From NCBI GenBank assembly GCA_963729935.1, contig CAVSPW010000010.1:1-64000 (forward strand): a stretch of DNA of 64,000 bases, in the 5' to 3' direction. Each line of letters opens with the position of its first letter. The stretch's first letter is position 1. Positions 56,120-64,000 of this stretch are shown piece after piece. The notes below the pieces were generated by a model. The model was not told the DNA's origin, ran no database searches, and saw only the letters and a list, made by a program, of their open reading frames with translations. The stretch comes from CAIKMD01 sp963729935 (GTDB taxonomy: Bacteria; Pseudomonadota; Alphaproteobacteria; ATCC43930; CGMCC-115725). The position numbers were made by a program, and so were the translations under genes.

Positions 56120-58117
56120 TCAGTGAAGAATGAGGTTCGCCGCCGCCAAACTTGCCACCTGATTGGTTACCGCTTGGTTATCCGCCTGGCTGAAGTCGAA
56201 GATGTGCGCCAGGGTGGCTTCCGCCGCGGCCGGATTGTTGAAGGTGACGTTGTTGAACTGCTCGGCCCCGCCGGCGCCGCCCGTGTCCTGGGGCGCGAAG
56301 TCGATCAGCGTGATCGAGCCCTGCGTCGCCCCGCTGCCGAAGGTGATGAGCAGATCTTGGTTGGCGGCCTGGCCAGACGGGTCGTAAGCCGAGGTAATAT
56401 ACTGGGTGTGAATCGGGCCCAAGGTCGAGAGCGTCGAAGCCGACCCGTCCCACACGCCGCCGACCAGCACGCGATCGCCATGCGCCGAATTGAAGTCGGT
56501 GATGACCGCGTTGCCGAAACTCCCATCGACCCAGTATTTCTCGACGCCGCCGCCGCCGGTCATGACGGTCGTGCCGAGCGGGTGCGAATTGCTGTCGTAT
56601 GTCTGGCTCGAGGTCTGGAAGGTGACAGCATTCTGATAGCAATTGCCCACCGTATAGGTGCCGCAAGAATGCGAAGTGTTCACGATCGCGCCCTGGATCG
56701 CGAAGGTATCGTTGCCGCCATCGGCGTAGAGATTCTGCGCCAGGCTGTCCGTCGTGTGGAGATGGTACGGATCCGACGGGTCCGAGGTTTCGGTGTGGTT
56801 GTCGACATAGACGAAATCCGAGCCGCCACCGGTATGGACGAGGTCGTTGCCCGCGCCGGTGAGGTAGGAGTTGCCGTTGCCGAGACTGCCCCAGGCTTGG
56901 TCGCCATTGCCATTGCCCATGACAATGACGTTGCCGCTGTTGGGCGTATTAACACCGAGCTCGCCGACTGCCGCGCCGCCGAGGAAGATGAAATCGTTGG
57001 CGCCGTTGCCTTGCAGCAGAATGTTGTTATCGCCGCCCCCGCCGTGACTGCCGATGATGCCTAATGACAATGTATCGCTATTGCCGTCGCCTTCTGCCAG
57101 CACGTTGTTGTTGCCGCCCTGGACGACAAGCGTATCGCCATCGCCGTTGCCCGCGATCAAGGCGTTGAAATCGCCGGTGCCGACTTGAATGTAGTCGCCC
57201 GCGCCATTTCCGGCATGAAAGAAATTATAATCGCCGTTATTGAGCAGCAGCTTGTCGCCGTCGCCATTGCCTGCGATCAAGCTGTTGTGGTCGCCGGAGC
57301 CCACCATCATTTGGTCGGCCGCGCCATTGCCGGCGGTCATGAGGTTGTTGTCGCCGGTGTCGACGCTGAGAATGTCGGCCGCGCCGTTGCCGGCGGTGAG
57401 TTCGTTCGACCCGCCGGTTCCGATGCCGACGCCATCGCCATTGCCGTCGCCGACGGTCAAGCAATTATTGTCGCCATTGAGCACGAGGGCCACGGCGGCG
57501 TCGCCACTGCCGGCGTGGAGATCGTTATTGTTGCCGGAATCGACTTCGACCGTATCGTTTGCGCCCTTGCCGGCCCAAAGTACATTGCTGTCGCCCGTGT
57601 TGACGTACAGCGTATCCCCGTCGCCGTCGCCGGCCAAGAGCGTGTTGCCGTTGCTGACAATACTCTGATCAAAGGTGATCTGATCGCCCGCGCCACTGCC
57701 GACGACGAACGTATTGTTGTCGCCGCCGTCGACCTCGATCCAGTCAGCGTTCGCATTTCCGAGGACGTGGGTCGTACCGTTCACGGTCGCCCCGGTTAGG
57801 TCGAGATGGCCATCGGGATCGGTCGGCGCCAAAGCCTGCCAGGCGGCGATCTGGGCCGCGGTGGGATCCACGGTGCAGCCGACGGCGCCCTGAACGCCGG
57901 CGCCCATGCTGGCCGCTTCCTGCATCGCGACCGTCAGCACGCTGACGGGAACGGGCGGCGTGTGGCAACCCGTGTGATGCGTCTGCGTATAGGAGCAGCT
58001 CAGGCTATCCTTATTAGACTGATAAGAATTATAGGACGCCTGGCACACCGCGCTATGAGGCGACGGCAGGCAGGGGCCGTAGGAAAAAGAGGTGGAGTAG
58101 GAGCCGCAGGAGGACAT
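56120..58117 (-). CDS. Putative T1SS-secreted protein with 20-residue G/N/D-rich tandem repeats
   Basis: A 665-residue protein. Residues 1-81 are Ser/Tyr-rich with six Cys (4, 16, 25, 41, 51, 81). Residues about 119-420 consist of a regular repeat of 20 residues, consensus AGNGxGDxLxVxTGDxNxLx. Nine copies are in perfect register from 162 to 341, with looser copies on both sides. Residues 420-438 resemble two classical RTX nonapeptides (GAGNDLVHT, GGGSDFVYV). The C-terminal 130 residues (VITDFNSAHGDRV, LLITFGSG, ITLIDFAPQ) are typical of type I secretion signals. There is no N-terminal signal peptide. It is directly followed by the exporter genes, so it is the likely cargo. A calcium-binding beta-roll or beta-solenoid is inferred. 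Confidence 0.85.
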   Translation of the reverse strand: MSSCGSYSTSFSYGPCLPSPHSAVCQASYNSYQSNKDSLSCSYTQTHHTGCHTPPVPVSVLTVAMQEAASMGAGVQGAVGCTVDPTAAQIAAWQALAPTDPDGHLDLTGATVNGTTHVLGNANADWIEVDGGDNNTFVVGSGAGDQITFDQSIVSNGNTLLAGDGDGDTLYVNTGDSNVLWAGKGANDTVEVDSGNNNDLHAGSGDAAVALVLNGDNNCLTVGDGNGDGVGIGTGGSNELTAGNGAADILSVDTGDNNLMTAGNGAADQMMVGSGDHNSLIAGNGDGDKLLLNNGDYNFFHAGNGAGDYIQVGTGDFNALIAGNGDGDTLVVQGGNNNVLAEGDGNSDTLSLGIIGSHGGGGDNNILLQGNGANDFIFLGGAAVGELGVNTPNSGNVIVMGNGNGDQAWGSLGNGNSYLTGAGNDLVHTGGGSDFVYVDNHTETSDPSDPYHLHTTDSLAQNLYADGGNDTFAIQGAIVNTSHSCGTYTVGNCYQNAVTFQTSSQTYDSNSHPLGTTVMTGGGGVEKYWVDGSFGNAVITDFNSAHGDRVLVGGVWDGSASTLSTLGPIHTQYITSAYDPSGQAANQDLLITFGSGATQGSITLIDFAPQDTGGAGGAEQFNNVTFNNPAAAEATLAHIFDFSQADNQAVTNQVASLAAANLILH
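56858..57763 (-). repeat. 60-bp coding repeats of the secreted protein
   Basis: The DNA encodes about fourteen copies of a 20-residue unit (residues 119-420). Nine uninterrupted units occupy 57095-57634, exactly 540 bp. Copies at the edges carry insertions of 3 to 11 residues. Units differ at DNA level, so recent slippage expansion is not evident. Confidence 0.9.
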
Positions 58118-58510
58118 GGATCTCTCTCTCGCTGGATGAGGGGGATGATGCGTGAATCTCTAAATCGGTTGCTTACCGAGCGACCTGCCGGAACATGGGC
58201 GCAAGCTTTTGCGACGAACTGCTCAAGACCTCGCTCCTTCGCGTGTTACGAAAAGCGCGCACCTTGGTCCGGCGCGTCTTGGTCACGGCTTGGTCACGGG
58301 CGGACTGTATCCGCGGCCCGTAAAGACTGAGTAATGGCTAGACCCAAGAAACCCTAAGTAAAGATCAGAGAATATTCGTAAAACTTTTGGTTTTCAAGGT
58401 GAAAATACTAATAATTAGGGAATTTTTCTTGTATTTTAGACAATATTTAATCGACAGCACAGCGCTCTTTCTTAAAGATGCGCCTCTTATTGTTTAAGGC
58501 CAATGTTTCG
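58118..58510. promoter_or_regulatory. AT-rich upstream region of the secretion operon
   Basis: About 390 bases between the repeat-protein start and the end of the tad genes. Positions about 58330-58500 are much more AT-rich than the rest (for example AATACTAATAATTAGGG). It contains no open frame worth noting. It probably holds the secretion-operon promoter. Direct repeats GTCTTGGTCACG and GCTTGGTCACG lie near 58275-58298. Confidence 0.45.
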
Positions 58511-58915
58511 TTAAGTCGGGAAGCAGGCCTGCGCGGTGAGCGTCGGGCCGGTGCCGAAGAACGAGGTCAGGAACTGGAAGGGGTAGCTCGCGCTCACCTG
58601 GTTGCCGCACGCCGCCGCCGACACGGTGAAGACCGACGTCGCGAAACCGTAGCCCGACGCCGTCGAGGCATAAGTCTGAATTTCGCTCGTGTTGCCGCAA
58701 GTCGTGACGTCGATCGTGGCGCAGCGGGCGGCCTCCTCGACCGCGTAGTGAAGCGCGTTTTGCGCCCACAGCGCGCGGCCGAATTCGACGATGCCCAGCA
58801 TCACGACGAGCAGGACGGGCACGGTCAGCGCGAATTCGATCGCGACCGCGCCGCGGCGCTCGCGCAGCAGCCGCGAGAAAAGCCCTTTCGGCGATCGGCT
58901 GCGCTGCCGCGTCAT
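58511..58915 (-). CDS. TadE-like pilus assembly protein
   Basis: A 134-residue minor pseudopilin-like protein. After a short basic N-terminus comes the TadE motif RRGAVAIEFALTVPVLLVVM (about 20-39, with the Glu at the fifth position of the hydrophobic segment). A small periplasmic domain with several Cys follows (CATIDVTTCGN, AACGN, QACF). The ATG at 58915 overlaps the stop of the upstream gene by 4 bp. It is part of an Flp/Tad adhesive pilus system. The core tad genes (cpaB-F, tadB/C) are outside the window. Confidence 0.85.
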   Translation of the reverse strand: MTRQRSRSPKGLFSRLLRERRGAVAIEFALTVPVLLVVMLGIVEFGRALWAQNALHYAVEEAARCATIDVTTCGNTSEIQTYASTASGYGFATSVFTVSAAACGNQVSASYPFQFLTSFFGTGPTLTAQACFPT

Positions 58916-59433
58916 TGGATGCGAACGACCGAAGTCGCGGTCAAAGTGACCGGGCTGGCGATCCCGGGATAGGGAAAGAGCGGCGTGTAGTTGGCCTGCG
59001 CGCTGACGGTGACGAACGTCCCGTCCGTGCCGCTGGCGCAAGACGTGGAGCAGGGCGGCGCGCCCAAATTGCTGATGGTCGTCCCGCTGACGCAGCCGCA
59101 GCTTTCGGCCGGCGCCGGCGTCGCGGTGATTCCGCTCAGGCCGGTGGCGCTGGTCACGGCGGTGCTGATATTGGTCGCGTTGTAGTTGCTGGCGCCTTTC
59201 GCGGCGGCATATTCCGCGCCCGCCTGCGCGGCGTTCACCACCTGCATCTTCGTATAGGCGCCCATGCCGAGATCGGTCAGCGGAACGATCATCGCGGCGA
59301 TGACCGGCAAAGTGAGCGCCAGCTCGATCGCGCTCGTGCCCTCGCGATTGCGCCAGAAGGATCGAAGCCGGCGAAACCCTCGTGTTGGATGTGTCGACAC
59401 GCCCGAGCCCGCTCGAAGATTTCCCAAAGTCAT
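58912..59433 (-). CDS. TadE-like pilus assembly protein
   Basis: A 173-residue protein with the TadE/TadG hydrophobic motif REGTSAIELALTLPVIAAMI (about 31-50), followed by LGMGAYTKMQVVNAAQAGAEYAAAKG (quoted in part: MQVVNAAQAGAEYAA). A Cys-containing tail follows (CGCVSG, PPCSTSCASG). The ATG at 59433 is chosen; an in-frame start at 59481 would overlap the TadG-like gene. It lies between the other TadE-like gene and the TadG-like gene. Confidence 0.85.
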   Translation of the reverse strand: MTLGNLRAGSGVSTHPTRGFRRLRSFWRNREGTSAIELALTLPVIAAMIVPLTDLGMGAYTKMQVVNAAQAGAEYAAAKGASNYNATNISTAVTSATGLSGITATPAPAESCGCVSGTTISNLGAPPCSTSCASGTDGTFVTVSAQANYTPLFPYPGIASPVTLTATSVVRIQ

Positions 59434-59446
59434 TTCATACCCCGTC

Positions 59447-60784
59447 TCATTCGACCAGCGCGAGCGCTTGGCCACTGCCATCAGTAATACCGGTGACGCT
59501 GCCGCAATTGCCCTGGAAGTTCGTGTTGCCGGTGATCTTGATCGTGCTCGCGATCAGCTGCGTGCATTGGGCGCCGCCGACCGACGCGCCGCCCGTATAG
59601 TTCACGAGTTGCTTGGGAAAATAAATCGCCCCGTTGATATTCATGGTGGTGCCACCGTTGAAGGTGCTCTGCGTCGTTGCGGTGGGCAATACCGGCGTCT
59701 GGGGCGCGTTGCGGTCCTGCATGATGGCGATTCCCTGCAATGGTCCGGGCGTACCTTCATCCAAGGTGATGGTCGAGTTGCCGTTGATCTGCGCGGTCGC
59801 GTAATTGGCGCCGCTTCCGGTCAGGATGATGGTCACGCCGTCGCCCGTCACGGTCCCGCCGCCATTCACGGTGAAGCCGCTGTTGTTGCCGCCGGTGCCG
59901 CCATTCATGTAGTAGATTCCCGGCGAGAGTACGAGCGTGGCGCCGGCATTGACCGAAATTCCGCCGCAATAGACGCCCGGCGAGATCGTCGTCGTCGTGC
60001 CGCCCGGCGGCGAGTAATTGGTGGCGGCGCAGCCCGGCGGCATCGAGAAACTCGCGCTCGCCAGTGGATCGGGAACCGGCGAACCGGTATCGGCGAAAGT
60101 GCCGTTGGCGTCGTTGAGCTGTGCGCCGCCGCTGATCGTGATGCCGCCGACGGCGTGGGTTGAATTCGCGTTGATGATGGCATTGCCGCTCAGCGTGAGC
60201 GAGCCGGTCGGCTTGTTCGAATTCACGTAGAGATCGCAAGTAGGGATGTTGAGCGTCGGCGTACCGTTGACGGTCAAGTCGTTGATGTTGCCGGTATTGA
60301 GCGCGAGCACGCAGGGGACGCCGCCGCCGTTTAGCGCCGACACCGCGCGTCCGCCGATCGTCGGGTTCGCGCTCATGAAGAGCGCCGAGAACAGGCGCGG
60401 CTGCGGCTGGTCGATGATGACTTCGACGGCCGAGCTATTGCCGGTATTGGGTCCGGAAGCGGGCGGGCTGTGCACGGTGACCGAAACGCCGCCGGCTCCG
60501 TCCGTGAATCCGTATTGCGCCGCGATCGCCCGCGCGGCGGCCGTGGGCGTTCCCGAGGCGAAGGTATCGCCGGCCTTCATCGCCGCGGCGGCGCTGAACG
60601 AGGCGGCGTCGGCCGCACCCTGCATCTGCCGCTTCTTCACATACCAATAGCTCGCCTCGGTGCCGAGCCCGGCAAACCCGATCATCATCGTCAGCGACAT
60701 CGCGGCCAGAACCGAAATCGTACCCGAAGGATCGCGCGCGACCCGCGCCAGAAGCCTGCCAATGGATTTGGTCAATCTGATCAT
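59447..60784 (-). CDS. TadG-like pilus-associated protein with beta-rich C-terminal domain
   Basis: A 445-residue protein. The N-terminus has the TadG-type segment DPSGTISVLAAMSLTMMIGF (about 17-36), then EASYWYVKKRQMQGAADAAS (about 42-61) with the conserved AADAA. The rest is Gly/Asn/Thr-rich, beta-helix-like (GNAIINANSTHAVGGITISG, SPGVYCGGISVNAGATLVLS), as in large TadG proteins exposed at the surface. The start at 60784 is chosen because the family N-terminus begins there; the frame upstream to 61021 is not protein-like. It is first in the tad operon here. Confidence 0.83.
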   Translation of the reverse strand: MIRLTKSIGRLLARVARDPSGTISVLAAMSLTMMIGFAGLGTEASYWYVKKRQMQGAADAASFSAAAAMKAGDTFASGTPTAAARAIAAQYGFTDGAGGVSVTVHSPPASGPNTGNSSAVEVIIDQPQPRLFSALFMSANPTIGGRAVSALNGGGVPCVLALNTGNINDLTVNGTPTLNIPTCDLYVNSNKPTGSLTLSGNAIINANSTHAVGGITISGGAQLNDANGTFADTGSPVPDPLASASFSMPPGCAATNYSPPGGTTTTISPGVYCGGISVNAGATLVLSPGIYYMNGGTGGNNSGFTVNGGGTVTGDGVTIILTGSGANYATAQINGNSTITLDEGTPGPLQGIAIMQDRNAPQTPVLPTATTQSTFNGGTTMNINGAIYFPKQLVNYTGGASVGGAQCTQLIASTIKITGNTNFQGNCGSVTGITDGSGQALALVE

Positions 60785-61052
60785 CGATCGAAACCCGTGG
60801 TTGCTGCGCAGCTGTTCCACCCTTGCGCGGACGGACCCGCAAGAGGCTCGGCCGTCCCGGAGGAGTGCCGCGAGGCTATTCCGCCAGACTGCTGTTAAGA
60901 ATGCGTAAGGGGAGCGCCGGCGCCGTCCACGAGGATCGCCTGCTTCTCCCTGAAACGCCGAGGAAAAATCCGGTTTCGCCGAAACCGCGCCGTCGCGACA
61001 ATTGTCCCGGTCCTTTACCATTCTCTAAGTACCCAAGACTAATTTCGGGGAC

Positions 61053-63284
61053 ATGACCGACATGACTCAACCTCCGCGCCGGTGCGATCGTTCGACATCG
61101 TTCGGGCGCACCGCTCCTCTCCGGGTTGCGCTTTGCGCGCTCCTTCTTGCCGGCTGCACCGCAGGCGGTCCTCAAGGCAACGGCGAACTCGCCGGACGGC
61201 AGGATCCCGCGACCGTCGCCGGCGGGGTTTCGACCGCGGCCGTGCTCGGGATCGCTGAAAGCCTGCGCGCCACCGGCGATTTCGCTTCGGCGATCTCCTT
61301 TTATCGCCGCGCGATCGTGCTCGATCCCAATCAGGTCAGGCCCTATATCGGCCTGGGCGAGACGCTGCTCGCCACGGGACACGCCAACGAAGCCGCCGAG
61401 TCCTTCCGCGCGGCGCTGGCCATGGCCCCCACCAATGCCGACGCGATGCGCGGTCTGGGCCTTACCCTGGTGGCGCTCGACAAGCCGACCGAAGCGGTCG
61501 AGATGCTCAACCGGTCGATCAAGGCCGGCCCCTCCGCCCGCGCCTACAGCGCCCTCGGCATCGCGGACAATCTCCTCGGCAACGCCGCCGCCGCGAACGA
61601 AGCCTTCAAGCAGGGCCTGGTCTTGGCGCCGGACGATCTCGACCTCCTCAACAATTACGGCCTGTCCCAGGCGCTCGGCGGCGATTACGACGCCGCGATC
61701 AAGACCCTGCACCGGGTGGCGACCGATCCCAAGGCGACCTCGCGCAACCGGCTGAACCTCGCCATGGTCCTGGGCCTGGCGGGGCGCAGCGAGGATGCGG
61801 CGCAGGTCGCGCGCATCGATCTCGACGAGGGGTCGGTGCGGAGCAACCTCGCCTATTATGCGGAGCTGCGCGGCCTGTCGCCCGAAGCGCGGGCGGCGGC
61901 GATCCTGCGGCCGGGCAAGCCCTTGGTCTCTCACGCGGCCATGGCGAGCATCTGCGACAGCCCGCCCTGCGCCACGCCCATCATTCCCGAGGACAAGGCG
62001 AGTGCGGCTCCCGCGATCCCGGTTTCATCGAAGCAGCTCGCGGCTGCGACCACCGAAAAGCCGGCGGCCGAAACCGCCGCGCTCACGGAGCACAAGCCCG
62101 AGGCCGCGCCGAAGCATGCCAAGCGCGTGAAAAAGCTCGCCGCCGCGAAACCGGCGGCCGCGCCGTCCAAGGCGGAGCAGACATCCACAAACGAGAAGCC
62201 TGTTCCCCTGATGCCGCGGGAAGCGGCGGCACCCGCCGCGCCGGCTCCCGAAGCCGAAGCCAAGCCGGCGGCGAACCCGGATCGCGATGCGTCTCACGAT
62301 GCCTCGACGGCCGCTCCTGACGATGCCAAACCGGCGGTCGCGGAGCAGGCTCCCCTTCCGGCCGCGCCCGAAAACGACAAACCGGCCTCCGCTGCAGCGG
62401 ACGACAAACCGGCGTCGAGCGTTGCCGACACGACGCCGGTCAAGGCCGACAACCAGCCGGCGCCGACGCCGGCCGATGCGGCGCCCGTGCCGCTGGCGCC
62501 AGCGCAAGCGACCCAGGCGAACGACACGCCGGCCGCTGAAGCGACACCGCCTCAGCTTGCCAAGCTCGACGCTCCCGAGGCCGCGAAGCCGGCACAAGAT
62601 CCGGCGCAAGCGCCCGCTGGCCCGGCCCCAAGCGACGACAAGCCCGCGGCCCAGAAGGACGCCATGCCGAGCGACCCGGCGCCGGGCGACGCGATGGCGG
62701 CGGCGAAGCCTGCCGAGACTACGCCGGCTCCGAGCGTCGCCGATGCCCAGCATGACGCGGCAAGCGATATGCCGTCCGCGATGCCGGCACCGGACGCGAC
62801 CGTGCCTGCCGCGAGCGCGACGCCCGATGCTCCGCCAAGCGATCAAACGAAATCCGCGGCAAGCGATGCGGCACCGGCGCCGGCCGGCAATGCCGATTTC
62901 GTCGCTGCCACGGGCGAGCCGGGGCCAGTTCTCCCCGACGCATCTGCAACGCCGCCCGCCGACCATCCGGCAATGACGGGCGCGACCGTGGTCGCAGCCG
63001 CGCCGGCCGCACTAGCCCATCCGGCCCTCGGCAAACACGCGCCCTGGATCCAGCTCGCCACCTTCCGCAGCGAGCAGAACGCGCATGAGCAACTGAAAGC
63101 CACGCTCAGCGCCAATAAGGATCTGCTGCGCGATCTGCCGCTCAGCGTGCGGCGCGTCGATCTCGGCTCCGAGAAGGGCATCTACTACCTGCTGCGCATC
63201 GGCCCGGTCGAGAGCGTGGAGCGGGCGCGTCATCTCTGCAGCGCCCTCAAGGACCGCAAGATCGACTGCATCGTCGCGAAGTAA
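61053..63284 (+). CDS. TadD-like TPR lipoprotein with C-terminal SPOR domain
   Basis: A 743-residue protein. The N-terminus has a lipoprotein signal (ALLLAGCTAGG, lipidated Cys at about 35). TPR repeats follow at about 60-260 (SLRATGDFASAISFYRRAI, GLGETLLATGHANEAAESF). Next is a very long Ala/Pro/Asp/Lys-rich linker (about 300-665), and a C-terminal SPOR-type domain (about 668-743: WIQLATFRSEQNAHEQLKA, YYLLRIGPVES, ARHLCSALKDRKIDC). TadD-type lipoproteins serve Tad pilus secretin assembly. SPOR domains bind denuded septal peptidoglycan. The fusion suggests a pilus factor tied to the division site. It is divergent from the tadG-like gene. Confidence 0.85.
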   Translation: MTDMTQPPRRCDRSTSFGRTAPLRVALCALLLAGCTAGGPQGNGELAGRQDPATVAGGVSTAAVLGIAESLRATGDFASAISFYRRAIVLDPNQVRPYIGLGETLLATGHANEAAESFRAALAMAPTNADAMRGLGLTLVALDKPTEAVEMLNRSIKAGPSARAYSALGIADNLLGNAAAANEAFKQGLVLAPDDLDLLNNYGLSQALGGDYDAAIKTLHRVATDPKATSRNRLNLAMVLGLAGRSEDAAQVARIDLDEGSVRSNLAYYAELRGLSPEARAAAILRPGKPLVSHAAMASICDSPPCATPIIPEDKASAAPAIPVSSKQLAAATTEKPAAETAALTEHKPEAAPKHAKRVKKLAAAKPAAAPSKAEQTSTNEKPVPLMPREAAAPAAPAPEAEAKPAANPDRDASHDASTAAPDDAKPAVAEQAPLPAAPENDKPASAAADDKPASSVADTTPVKADNQPAPTPADAAPVPLAPAQATQANDTPAAEATPPQLAKLDAPEAAKPAQDPAQAPAGPAPSDDKPAAQKDAMPSDPAPGDAMAAAKPAETTPAPSVADAQHDAASDMPSAMPAPDATVPAASATPDAPPSDQTKSAASDAAPAPAGNADFVAATGEPGPVLPDASATPPADHPAMTGATVVAAAPAALAHPALGKHAPWIQLATFRSEQNAHEQLKATLSANKDLLRDLPLSVRRVDLGSEKGIYYLLRIGPVESVERARHLCSALKDRKIDCIVAK

Positions 63285-63441
63285 CCACGGTCCCCGCGCG
63301 GCACGGCGCGCTCCTGCCCTGCCGCGCATGATCGCCGGCGATGATCGTTCGCTTACCGCCGCTCTGCCCGTCTCCCGCGACCTTCGTGCGGCTTCACGCT
63401 CCGTCGCGGAAGCAAGACGCTGCGCAATCGGCGGAGGTGAC

Positions 63442-63548
63442 CTAGAGCGTTTTCGAGCGAAGTGGATACCGGTTCGCGTGAAGGAAACGCGACAAAACAA
63501 AAAGCTAGAGCCCCGGCTTTGATTCCATCAAAGCCGGAAAGGCTCTAG
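63442..63548. repeat. Intergenic repeat element with strong hairpin
   Basis: The element begins CTAGAGCGTTTTCGAGCG and ends GGCTCTAG, its ends being inverted (CTAGAGC and GCTCTAG). It contains an internal hairpin with an 11-bp perfect stem (CCGGCTTTGAT at 63513-63523, ATCAAAGCCGG at 63527-63537) and a 3-base loop. I recognise the sequence type as a dispersed intergenic element of Hyphomicrobiales genomes. Its function is unknown. Confidence 0.75.
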
Positions 63549-64000
63549 CCACACGCGCGGCGCCCACGACCGCGTCAGGCACGCGGGAGGAGCCTTCATA
63601 TTTGGACGCTGACGCCGCCGACGTTCGCCCGGCGAGCATCTCCGCCCCCATCGCGCGCGACGCGTATCGTTCCGGTGCCAAGCTCGCGAGCGACCTTCCC
63701 GAGGCCCCTGCCGGCGCTCAGCGCCTTACCGCATCGCGTGAAGGCGTCGAGACTCTGCTGATCGAGGCATAGCCCGGCCCTTTCCGCATGACCTTCACTG
63801 CGCTTGGCGAGCAAGCCCTATAGAAAGCCGCCCAGGCATTCTCCCGACCGCGCGGCGGCCAAATCGAACACCCGGCGAGCAACCTTGCCACAGCGCATTG
63901 AGCTCAGGGCGCGTGTCGCGGCTCTTGGCACCGGGGAAAGGTACCCGCTTACTTCAATGCCTTGACCACGGATCATCAGCGGCGGTCTACGATTGACTCA
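63549..64000. other. Right-end region without a clear gene
   Basis: About 450 bases. The only candidate is a minus-strand frame at 63596-63814, treated separately. The remaining 186 bases show no supported gene or RNA. Confidence 0.45.
63596..63814 (-). pseudogene. Possible remnant of a site-specific recombinase C-terminus
   Basis: A 72-residue frame contains ALSAGRGLGKVARELGTGT. This resembles the helix-turn-helix at the end of serine recombinases (pattern GxGxxxxARELGxGxxTV). Nothing upstream on the minus strand within view restores a catalytic domain, so if real it is a fragment. The similarity is short and may be fortuitous. Confidence 0.3.

Noticed and set aside
57095..57634. Reading the 20-residue repeats as ordinary RTX nonapeptides
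   Set aside because: The period is strictly 20 residues, not 9 or 18, and the GGxGxDxUx pattern occurs only twice, after the main array.

Overview
This is a GC-rich chromosomal window from an alphaproteobacterium. The evidence is the trpG-trpD-trpC-moaC-moeA-lexA gene order, a GAAC-N7-GAAC SOS operator in front of lexA, a tpiA-secG-pyrG neighbourhood, and intergenic palindromes of a type common in Hyphomicrobiales (Bradyrhizobium-like genomes) and relatives. Genus cannot be set from what is visible. Housekeeping blocks alternate with accessory cargo (transporters, restriction-modification, surface and secretion systems).

Layout. 1-2588: type I restriction-modification genes hsdM and hsdS (hsdS runs off the left edge). 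2793-4434: pyrG, broken by one frameshift. 4521-4650: a cluster of REP-like palindromes. 4675-9332: a five-gene branched-chain amino acid type (Liv) ABC importer. 9522-12503: a TAXI-type TRAP transporter. 12822-15982: secG, tpiA and, divergently, ppiD. 16003-22810: trpE, an inverted YibQ-type deacetylase gene, then trpG-trpD-trpC-moaC-moeA joined by ATGA overlaps. 22870-29113: SOS boxes, lexA, a small membrane protein, comEC, gltX and gltA. 29106-34695: small and poorly known envelope genes, a lytic transglycosylase-like protein, an O-antigen ligase-like protein and a FecR-domain protein. 34863-37088: a CHASE2 adenylate/guanylate cyclase divergent from fecR.

37119-40160 holds a membrane protein gene and, divergently, a periplasmic histidine-containing protein, an outer-membrane barrel and a cupredoxin. 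The two directions share a 45-bp palindromic, AT-rich, Fur-like operator, so this looks like a metal (probably iron) acquisition cluster of unusual composition. 40224-40299 is tRNA-Lys(UUU). Its 3' end is duplicated at 41848-41882, bracketing a 1.6-kb stretch with an orphan PEP-CTERM protein gene, which looks like the scar of a tRNA-targeting integrative element. Decayed genes and a second PEP-CTERM protein follow.

44122-52769: two NitT/TauT-family ABC importers arranged head to head, one with two tandem isochorismatase-like hydrolases, the other with a DUF3891 protein. 52816-58117: a type I secretion operon whose apparent cargo is a 665-residue protein built on a regular 20-residue G/N/D-rich repeat. 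58511-63284: Flp/Tad pilus genes (two TadE-like, one TadG-like) divergent from a TadD-like TPR lipoprotein fused to a C-terminal SPOR domain. The last 700 bases contain an intergenic repeat and little else.

Candidates for something undescribed are the 20-residue-repeat secreted protein with its dedicated exporter, and the operator-controlled metal cluster at 37.1-40.2 kb. No computation was run: all similarity statements come from recognising motifs by eye.
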